A DNA stretch of 64,000 nucleotides from Aerococcus mictus (GTDB lineage Bacteria; Bacillota; Bacilli; Lactobacillales; Aerococcaceae), in assembly GCF_003286595.3 (NCBI RefSeq), contig NZ_CP132985.1, positions 62,001-126,000 on the forward strand, given 5' to 3'. A program made the translations under genes and the position numbers. Below the pieces are notes generated by a model. The model was not told the origin of the DNA. It saw only the letters and a program-made list of their open reading frames with translations, and did not search any database. Shown here one piece after another: positions 57,028 to 64,000 of this stretch. Numbering within the stretch: the stretch's first letter is position 1; each line of letters begins with the position of its first letter.

Positions 57028-60000
57028 ACCGCGTGATCGAAGTCGGCACCCAGCCAGTTTCTGGCACGGAAACCCCAATCCAACAAGACGTTCCGGTTGA
57101 AGTGGAATACCTTTACGACAACACCAAGGACAAGGGCTTTGTTGAAGCCGGTCAGGTCACTCCTGGCAAGACCCAAAGCAAGGTCGTTTCCAAGGTGGTT
57201 GACGGCCAAGTAGTCAACACCGTTGAAAATATCGTGACCCCAGCCAAGCAACAAATCATCGTCGGGACCAAGGATTACACCGGGAACTTTGAATACAAGG
57301 ATACAGATGTGATTCCAAACAATACCCAGGTCACCATCAACCCTAACTTGGCGCCAAATGAAGTCAAGGTGGTTGAAGCGGGGAATACTGGTCTCAAGGA
57401 ACGGACCGTTCGCCAATCCTTCACCAATGGAAAACTCGGCGAACAAGTCCTTGGTGACTACACCACGGTCAGAGAACCCAAAGACCGCGTGATTGAAATC
57501 GGGACGAAGACCGATGGCACCTATACCCACAAGGAAGCTCTCCCATTCGAAGTTGAAGTGAGAAAGGCGCCTGACCTTAAGAAGGGACAAACCAGAGTCC
57601 TTCAAGAAGGTCAACCCGGTGAACAAACCACCACGGTAACCATCGAAAACTCCCAAGTCGTCGGCACACCAAGCGTGACGACCACCAAGGCACCGGTCAA
57701 ACATATTGTTGAAGTTGGTGACCAAGACTTTACTGGAGAAGTTTCCCATAATGTCACTGAAACACTACCATTCAAGGTAGAAATCCAAGAAGATCCAACT
57801 CTTCCACTCTTTGAAATTCAAGAAGTTCAAAAGGGTGAAAACGGATCTAAGACCACTAAGTACAGTCAAGCTATTAAGAATGGGGCAGCTGATGGTGAGT
57901 TGAAGGCGGAAGAAATTGCCCGCACTGAACCTAAGACCCATATCATCAAGGTCGGCACCAAGGCTCCGGAAAACGCTGAAACGAGAGTCAAGGAAGTTCC
58001 TGCTGAGATTGAATACGTCTACGACAAGACCAAGGACAAAGGAACGGTTGAAAAGGGTGCTTACAGCCCAGGCAAGGTTGAAAGTAAGATCGTCAATAAG
58101 TTCAACCCTCAAACTGGCAAGATCGAAACCACAACTGAAGAAGTGGTCACCCCAGCCAAACAAGTGATTGTGGTCGGAACCAAGGACTACACCGGTGAAT
58201 TCAAGCATACCGAACAGAGCTTGGCACCATTCAAGACCGAATATATCCTTGACCCGAGCCTGAAAGCTGGCCAAGAAGTGGTTGAACAAGACGGGAAACT
58301 CGGTTTAATCGAACGTGAGGTCAGTCAGAAATACGTCAATGGCACACTGGCAGATAAGGTCTTCGGTGAGACTCGAGAAGTGATCGCTCCTGAAAATCGG
58401 ATCGTACGCATCGGTGCCAAGACGAATGGTAGCCATACCTCCACAGAAGAAATTCCATTTGATGTCAAGGTTGAAGTCGATCCTCCTTTAGCTAAGGGTG
58501 AGTACCGAGTGATAACGCCAGGTCAACCAGGTAGCAAGGAAACGACCGTCTCCATTGAAAATTCTCAAATTGTTGGCGAGCCCGTCTCTAAAGTAACCAA
58601 GGCACCTGTGACTCAAGTGATCAAGGTCGGTAACCAAGACTTTACCGGTCAAGTGAGCCATACGGAACGCTTCGAGGTGCCTTTCAAGGTAGAAGTGCGT
58701 GAGAATCCAAATCTCAAGGTTGGCGAAACTAAGCTGATTCAACAAGGTCAGCCAGGTTCCTATGACGTGACCTATACGCAAGCCGTTAAGAATGGTCAAT
58801 CCGATGGTGACTTAGCTAAAACCATCACCAACCCGGTTGAGCCGAAAGCGCATATCGTTGAAGTCGGCACCCAGCCGGTTGCAGGCACAGAAACGGCCAT
58901 CAACAAGGAAATTCCAGTTGAAGTTGAATATGTCTTCGATGATAGCCTCGAAAAAGGTCAAGTTGAAACCGGTCAATTGACTCCAGGGAAGACAGAAACT
59001 AAGGTTGTTTCTAAAGTTGTGGACGGCCAGGTGGTTAATACAGAAGAAACCCTTGTGACCCCAGCTAAACAAATCGTCCGTGTTGGGTCCAAGGACTTTA
59101 CCGGCGACTACAAGTTCTCCAACACTTGTCCAGTCCCATTCCCAGTTGAAATCAAAGAAAATCCTGATTTACCAGCGGGAACATCGAAGACTGTGCAAGA
59201 AGGCGTCCCAGGCTCCAAGACCACGGACTATACCCAAGCCATCAAGAATGGCCAAGCGGAAGGGGCACCTGTCAGCCAAGACGGCGCCTACACTGCACCG
59301 AAAGCTCATATCATTGAAGTAGGTACCAAACCGGTGGCAGGTAACACCCATGAAAGCAATAAGGATGTCCCTGTCGAAACCATCTTTGAATACGATCCAA
59401 GTCTCGACAAGGGCAAGGTGGAAACCGTCCAAGTCGTGCCGGGTCATGTGACCACTAAACTGGTCAACAAGGTGGTTAACGGTCAAGTGGTGACTGAAGA
59501 AGTGCCCGTGGTGACGCCTGCCAAGCATATCGTTAAGGTGGGTACCAAGGACTTTACCGGAAGTTTCACCACCGTGGATAAGAACCCGGTACCATTTGAA
59601 GTGGAATACAAACTAGATCCAAGTCTTGCCCCAGGCACTGAAGTTGTTGACCAAGAGGGCCTTGTCGGGGAAGAAGAAACCCCAATCACCCATACCATTG
59701 TCAATGGTCAAGTGACGGAATCGACTCCAGGTGAGACCACTCAAACTAAGGCGCCAGTGAAGAAAATTGTCCGCATTGGAGCGAAGACTGATGGAAGCTA
59801 CACCCATACGGAAGAAATTCCATTCAAGGTGGTCGTAGAAGTTGATCCAAGCCTCAATAAGGGTGAATACAAGCTAGAAACCCCTGGTCAAGTCGGTCAA
59901 AAGACCACCACCGTAACCATTGAAAACTCTCAAGTTGTGGGGACACCGAGTGCTGTGGTCACCAAGGAACCAGTGACCGAAGTCATTAAGGTAGGCGGCA

Positions 60001-60230
60001 AGGACTTTACCGGTCAAGTCAGCCATACCGAACACTTCGAAACGGCCTTTAAGGTGATTGTTCGTCGCAATGAGGCCTTGAAACCAGGTCAAGTGAAGAC
60101 CGTCCAAGAAGGGGTCAGAGGCTCTTATGACGTTACCTTTACCCAAAAAATTAAGAACGGCCAAGCTGACGGCCCACTCCAAGCAGACCGTCATAATGAA
60201 GTCGCAGCGGTAGATCATATCATTGAAGTG
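54718..60230 (+). repeat. Array of about 24 G5-like repeats in a four-unit higher-order pattern
   Basis: Each unit is about 74-83 residues, opening with V(G/I)VGTK or KVGxKDFTG and containing PFxxExxxDPxL, a central G-x-x-G and VxNGQV. From about 55423 four unit types recur in order: B (KDYTG), C (GAKTxGSxT...ENSQV), D (DQDFTGEVSH...QAIKNG) and A (GTQPVxGTE...VTPAKQ). The super-period is 906-930 bp, with B units at 55423, 56353, 57259, 58171, 59080 and 59536. The last interval is two units short. Confidence 0.85.
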
Positions 60231-60932
60231 GGACCGGATTGCCCAATCTGCCCAGTTCCTGGTCAACCCGATCAACCTGGACAAGACAAACCAAATACCG
60301 ACAAGCCAAATGAGGACAAACCTGGCGATAACACCACACCAGGTGGGCATATTCCAGATACAGGAAAACCTGAAAAGCCTGGTAATAACACTCCAGAGGA
60401 AGGCAATCCTGAAACACCGCAACCAGGAGAGCCTAGTCCAGGACGGGATACACCGGAAAATCCTCGCCCAAGTGATGATCAACCAGGCCATGACAAGCCA
60501 GGTAGTCAGACATCAGAAGATCCTCAACCAGGGGACAAGAAACCCGGTCAAGACACTTCTGAACCTGACACACCAGGTGGGTCCAGCTCAAATAACCTAG
60601 TTCCAAGTAAGGATCCATCCGATCACACCACACCCGGAAATCCGATACCAGGTTCTGGTATTGAGGGGGATGCAGTCTCAACAGATAAAACTTCAGAAGG
60701 AGACGCTTCAACCGGTAAACTGGTCAGTGAGGATCCAACGCTTGACCCAGCCTCATCCGCAAGCCTCAGTCCGGCGAGTCACAAGGCTAGCTCAACAGCA
60801 AGTGCCCAACCTGTTCAAGTGGCTTCAGTTCTCCCACAAACGGGTGCGGTTGCTTCAGTGACAGGAGTCGGTTTATCCCTACTTCTGGCTGGATTGGGCT
60901 GTCTCAGACTCGACCGTAAGAAGAAAGATTAA
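57015..60932 (+). pseudogene. Giant G5-repeat adhesin, C-terminal part with LPQTG anchor (frame-shifted continuation)
   Basis: The remaining 1305 codons of the same surface protein, one base out of register from the N-terminal part. The in-frame sequence before the nominal GTG at 57015 still translates as repeat (GKPGSVDVTYSQAIKNGQAD from about 56926). It is therefore a continuation and not an independent gene. It holds about 14 further G5-like units, then a Pro/Gly/Asp-rich wall-spanning region (about 60236-60600) and a Ser/Ala stretch. The sortase signal is LPQTG, followed by a hydrophobic helix (VTGVGLSLLLAGLGCL) and a DRKKKD tail. No ribosome site precedes 57015. Restoring one base gives a protein of about 2813 residues. 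Confidence 0.85.
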
Positions 60933-60957
60933 GTTTGTTAAAAAACTTAGAAAGTAA

Positions 60958-61130
60958 AATAAAAGCGCCCTGAAGCTAGGCTCAGTCCTAACTTTTGGAA
61001 TAGGTTTTTAGAGAGTGTGACAAAAGTCAAAAGAGCCCTGAACCACTGGAACAAACTATGGAAGATAGGCGGGAGCCTATCGCACATAGTTCGTGAAGTG
61101 GACGTCAGGGCTGACTTTTGGAATAGGTTT
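60958..61130 (+). repeat. Family 1 repeat remnant and full copy after the adhesin
   Basis: A remnant (60958-61010, GCGCCCTGAAGC to GGAATAGGTTTTTA) precedes a complete copy at 61012-61130. In the full copy AAAGTCA and GCCCTGA pair with TCAGGGC and TGACTTT, and the apical stem is AACTATG/CATAGTT. It is nearly identical to the copy at 14828 but lacks module M. Confidence 0.85.
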
Positions 61131-61131
61131 T

Positions 61132-61160
61132 TAGCCGAAGTGTTTCGCTTCGGCTTTTTT
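61132..61160 (+). terminator. Terminator of the adhesin gene
   Basis: AGCCGAAG pairs with CTTCGGCT and is followed by seven T residues, about 200 nt after the stop. Confidence 0.85.
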
Positions 61161-61281
61161 TATGGATTGAGATGAAAATTCATAAAAGTTAGAAACATTT
61201 GCCTAATTAATTCATAGCTTTTTCACAAATGGCCTTTATGATAAAGACAGTCCAAATAAATTTCTTTATATTTTTCTCCCA

Positions 61282-61314
61282 GCGAGCTTTCAAGCGAAAG
61301 CTCGTTTTTTTGTT
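61282..61314 (+). terminator. Second intrinsic terminator upstream of phnD
   Basis: ACGAGCTTT-type stem (CGAGCTTTC with GAAAGCTCG) and seven T residues. It lies 145 nt before phnD and could serve as a leader attenuator or insulate the operon from the adhesin. Confidence 0.7.
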
Positions 61315-61382
61315 GGAAAATTTATTAAGAGGTAAAAATTTTTACTAAAACATGTGAAAATTTACAAAAACTATACTTTGAA

Positions 61383-61455
61383 TTGACGGTATTTTTATAT
61401 AAGTATGAGATCCTGTAGGTGTAAGAGTAATTGAATAAACAGCCTACAAGGAGGA
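61383..61455 (+). promoter_or_regulatory. phnD promoter region with hairpin next to the ribosome site
   Basis: TTGACG (61383-61388) is a good -35; TATGAG near 61404 is a possible -10 with a short 15-nt spacer. TGTAGG (61414-61419) pairs with CCTACA (61443-61448), directly touching AAGGAGG. Confidence 0.45.
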
Positions 61456-61459
61456 TAAA

Positions 61460-62503
61460 ATGAGTATCAAAAAATGGCTATTGAGTGGTTTAAGTGTATT
61501 AACCGCTTTTGGTTTGGCAGCTTGTGGTAATGAAGGTGGAGAGAGTGGGGATTCAGCTGAGGCAGGTAATCATATCGATACTTTATCAGTAGAATTCGTT
61601 CCTTCCCGTGACCCTGAAGAAATTATTACGGTCACTGATCCTTTGAAGGACATCTTGAAGGAAGAATTAGAAAAACAAGGATTCACTGTTGATAATGTCG
61701 ATATCAACGTGGGAACCAGTTATGAAGCAACCGGTGAAGCCTTAGAAGCTGGGACTACTGACGTTGGTTTTATTCCTGGTGGGACCTATGTCCTTTATGA
61801 AGAAGGCATCGAACCGATCTTAACTGCTACTCGTGGCGGACTTTCGGTTACTGGTGAAAATCCTCAAGACTGGAATAAAGAACCAGTAACTAAAGTAGAC
61901 GACCAAGTGACTTACTATCACGGCCTCATCTTAGCGGGACCTAGTGAAAAAGGTCAAGAATTAGCCGAAAAGGTAAATAATGGCGAAGAACTCAACTGGG
62001 AAGACCTCAATTCAGCCAACTGGTCAGTGATGGGGACTTCATCCCCAGCGGGTTACATCTATCCATCCCTTTGGTTACAAGATAACTATGGTAAGAATAT
62101 TACTGACTTAGCTAATGTGGTGCAAGCGGACTCCTATGCTTCAGCTTTTGCCCGTTTAGCTTCAGGTCAAGTGGATGTTATGGTTACCTATGCGGATGCC
62201 CGTTTAGATAATGAAGAAAAATGGCAAGAACAACTCGGTGGTAGTGATAACATTTGGAAAGAAGTTCAAGTGATTGGGGTCACTAAACCAATGATGAACG
62301 ATACCATTTCCGTATCCAAGAACTCTGAAAACATGACTCCTGAATTAGCCCAAGCCTTACAGGAAGCTTTCATCAATATTGCTCAAACAGAGGAAGGCCA
62401 AGAAATTATTGCCGTTTACACCCACGAAGGATATGAAAAGGCAGAACCATCTGACTATGATACCGAACGTGAAGCCCAAAAATTAGTGCAAGAAATGAAT
62501 TAA
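61460..62503 (+). CDS. phnD: Phosphonate/phosphite-type ABC transporter receptor lipoprotein PhnD
   Basis: Lipid-anchored solute receptor (347 aa) of the PhnD/PtxB family (phosphate, phosphite or phosphonate ABC importers). The signal peptide ends in lipobox LAACG (Cys about 22), with an acidic Gly/Glu linker. The type II binding fold shows VEFVPSRDPEEI, TSYEATGEALEAG, DVGFIPGGTYVLY and MGTSSPAGYIYPSLWL, the region where the SSP loop binds the phosphonate group. The exact substrate is not decided by sequence. No phosphonate lyase gene is visible before the window ends, so uptake of phosphate or phosphite is equally possible. Confidence 0.9.
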   Translation: MSIKKWLLSGLSVLTAFGLAACGNEGGESGDSAEAGNHIDTLSVEFVPSRDPEEIITVTDPLKDILKEELEKQGFTVDNVDINVGTSYEATGEALEAGTTDVGFIPGGTYVLYEEGIEPILTATRGGLSVTGENPQDWNKEPVTKVDDQVTYYHGLILAGPSEKGQELAEKVNNGEELNWEDLNSANWSVMGTSSPAGYIYPSLWLQDNYGKNITDLANVVQADSYASAFARLASGQVDVMVTYADARLDNEEKWQEQLGGSDNIWKEVQVIGVTKPMMNDTISVSKNSENMTPELAQALQEAFINIAQTEEGQEIIAVYTHEGYEKAEPSDYDTEREAQKLVQEMN

Positions 62504-62557
62504 TTGAGATAATAACTCGATGGTTATTTTGAGTTTATGAATAAGTTATTAGGATAA

Positions 62558-62612
62558 AAAAGTGCTTCGATCAATGGCTAAAGATTGGTTGAATGCACTT
62601 TTCCTATTTCTA
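62558..62612 (+). terminator. Hairpin between phnD and phnC
   Basis: AGTGC-TTCGATCAA pairs with TTGGTTGAA-TGCACT and is followed by T-rich sequence. It would lower phnC-phnE expression relative to the receptor. Confidence 0.65.
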
Positions 62613-62679
62613 CTTATGGTGGTTAAGTCGTTTGTTTTAGCTGTTGTGAGCGATCATGTTTTGGAGAAAGGAATAAAAA

Positions 62680-63417
62680 ATGATTCGATTTGAACATGTG
62701 GATAAGGTTTATGAAGGTGGATTAAAGGCTTTAGATGATATTAATTTAGAAATTCCCAATGGTCGTTTTGTCGCCATTGTAGGGAAATCCGGAGCGGGGA
62801 AATCGACTTTAATTCGTACCATTAATAAGATGCATGACATTAACGGAGGAAAATTAACCGTTAACGATAGGGATGTTTCGGCCTTAGAAGGTAGCCAATT
62901 AAGAAAATTCCGGAGAAATATTGGTATGGTCTTTCAATCTTTTAACCTGGTGGAGAAGACCACGGTCTTAAATAATGTTTTAAATGCCTTTTTGCCTGAC
63001 TTAGCCTGGCATCAGAAACTATTTTCTCTATTTACAGAAGAGCAAAAGGTTAAAGCCCTGGAAGCCTTAGAAAGTGTCGATATTCTGGATAAGGCCTATG
63101 ACCGGGTCGACCAATTGTCTGGTGGACAAAAACAAAGGGTGGCCCTAGCTCGAACTTTGGTTCAGGAGCCATCGATTATTTTAGCAGACGAACCGGTAGC
63201 CAGTTTGGACCCGATTTCTTCTAAGCAGGTTATGGATTACTTTAAAAATATTAATCAAAGCCAAGATATTACCATTTTAATTAATATCCATGATGTCGGT
63301 ATGGCCCTAGATTATGCCGATAGTGTCATCGGAATTAATTCAGGGAAGATTGTTTATTATGGTCCAAGTAGTGAGGTTAATCAAGAGATTTTAGATACGA
63401 TTTACAAGAAGTCTTAG
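62680..63417 (+). CDS. phnC: Phosphonate-type ABC transporter ATPase PhnC
   Basis: ATP-binding subunit (245 aa) of the importer. Walker A GKSGAGKST, Q-loop FRRNIGMVFQSFNLV, signature LSGGQKQRVALARTL and Walker B ILADEPVASLDP match the PhnC family, including the RRNIGMVFQ stretch. AGAAAGGA precedes the ATG. phnE follows 10 nt after its stop. Confidence 0.94.
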   Translation: MIRFEHVDKVYEGGLKALDDINLEIPNGRFVAIVGKSGAGKSTLIRTINKMHDINGGKLTVNDRDVSALEGSQLRKFRRNIGMVFQSFNLVEKTTVLNNVLNAFLPDLAWHQKLFSLFTEEQKVKALEALESVDILDKAYDRVDQLSGGQKQRVALARTLVQEPSIILADEPVASLDPISSKQVMDYFKNINQSQDITILINIHDVGMALDYADSVIGINSGKIVYYGPSSEVNQEILDTIYKKS

Positions 63418-63427
63418 GGGGATTAAA

Positions 63428-64000
63428 GTGTTTAAACGAAAAGAATATCAACTGGCTTCTGGAAAGGTATTTAAAGAAAAACGCTCTTGGACGCCAGTGA
63501 TTGTATTAGTTTTAGCCATTGCTTTATATGTTGCCTTAGAGGTGACCGAGTTTGATTTCGCTGACATTATAAAACGGGGCCACCAGTTAACTACTATCGT
63601 TGCCCAACTCTTTCAACCGGATTGGTCCTATCTATCTGATGTCATCCAACCCTTGCTGGATACCATTAAGATGTCATTATTTGGCTCTTTTGCTGGGGCG
63701 GCAGTTGCCTTACCCTTTGCCTTTTTAGCCTCATCCAATATGGTCCATTTTGCGCCAGTGAACTGGTTGGTTAAGGTGTTATTTACCATTATTCGTACCA
63801 TTCCAACCTTAGTTTCTGCCTTGATCGCGACTTATTTGTTTGGTCTAGGGACTTTGGCAGGGACGGTAGCCATCTTCCTGTTTTCATTTTCCTATGTGGG
63901 TAAGCTCTTGTATGAAGAAATTGAAACCACTAATTTAGGAGCCTTTGAGGCTATGATTGCTATGGGTTATACCCGTCCTTTTGCCTTTTTAAAAGGGGTG
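63428..64000 (+). CDS. phnE: Phosphonate-type ABC transporter permease PhnE (5' part)
   Basis: Membrane permease running off the right end of the window. The visible 191 residues start at a GTG with TAGGGGGA upstream. They contain an N-terminal helix (VIVLVLAIALYVALEV), a second (MSLFGSFAGAAVALPFAFLAS) and further helices (IIRTIPTLVSALIATYLFGL, VAIFLFSFSYVGKLLYE). The conserved coupling region begins at LGAFEAMIAMGYTRPFAFLKGV. The remainder lies beyond base 64000, so completeness cannot be judged. Confidence 0.9.
   Translation, partial: MFKRKEYQLASGKVFKEKRSWTPVIVLVLAIALYVALEVTEFDFADIIKRGHQLTTIVAQLFQPDWSYLSDVIQPLLDTIKMSLFGSFAGAAVALPFAFLASSNMVHFAPVNWLVKVLFTIIRTIPTLVSALIATYLFGLGTLAGTVAIFLFSFSYVGKLLYEEIETTNLGAFEAMIAMGYTRPFAFLKGV

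Noticed and set aside
54718..60230. Regularly spaced repeats suggestive of a CRISPR array
   Set aside because: Repeats are 220-250 bp protein-coding units with aligned reading frames (G5-like domains), with no short direct repeats or unique spacers and no cas genes.

Overview
The window is a Gram-positive, low-to-middle GC chromosome segment of the Lactobacillales type. Evidence includes Bacillota-style Shine-Dalgarno sites, the cdaA-cdaR-glmM cluster, the pcrA-ligA-camS-gatCAB block, radA-yacL, a YSIRK/LPXTG surface protein, CcpA/Rex/CodY-like operators and an ECF vitamin transporter. The gene set and the G5-repeat adhesin suggest a member of the Aerococcaceae, most likely Aerococcus. That placement is an inference from family resemblance only.

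Layout, left to right. (1) 1-3.9 kb: end of yidD, then the cdaA-cdaR-glmM operon on the minus strand (c-di-AMP synthesis and cell-wall precursor supply). (2) 4.0-6.1 kb: tRNA-Tyr and tRNA-Gln, then a divergent pair, a niacin-type ECF S component and nadC, with an operator-like palindrome over the transporter promoter. (3) 6.4-9.1 kb: a secreted LysM protein, two long-hairpin repeats and an IS3-family insertion sequence. (4) 9.2-11.75 kb: a TPP riboswitch controlling thiM and a thiE-thiD fusion (thiamine salvage). (5) 12-19.4 kb: adhE behind Rex- and CcpA-like sites, pgeF, an M16-family peptidase and a small membrane protein. (6) 19.5-27.3 kb: dut, radA, yacL, a HAD phosphatase and an ABC exporter pair with an FtsX-like permease. 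(7) 27.8-35.6 kb: a branched-chain amino acid uptake locus with three paralogous lipoprotein receptors, each with its own promoter, followed by livHMGF. (8) 36-40.2 kb: ppdK with ccpN and its kinase/phosphorylase regulator. (9) 41-52.2 kb: a glucosaminidase, a GntR regulator, and pcrA, ligA, camS, gatC, gatA, gatB. (10) 52.5-60.9 kb: a giant G5-repeat cell-wall-anchored adhesin interrupted by a one-base frameshift. (11) 61.4-64 kb: phnD, phnC and the start of phnE.

The two most unusual observations are as follows. First, an unannotated 16-residue leader peptide with five consecutive Ile codons (29207-29257) is followed by a set of mutually exclusive RNA stems ending in an intrinsic terminator. 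This is a ribosome-mediated isoleucine attenuator in front of the second branched-chain amino acid receptor gene. Second, a family of about 110-nt imperfect hairpins lies immediately 3' of seven plus-strand genes. The arms differ between copies but keep their pairing, and some copies carry other repeat modules nested inside their stems. A second, unrelated hairpin family lies beyond terminators at three sites and shares one of the inserted modules.

Taken together the window describes a host-associated fermentative organism that salvages niacin or quinolinate, thiamine and branched-chain amino acids, tunes pyruvate metabolism by CcpN/CcpA/Rex-type control, and displays a long repeat-built adhesin.
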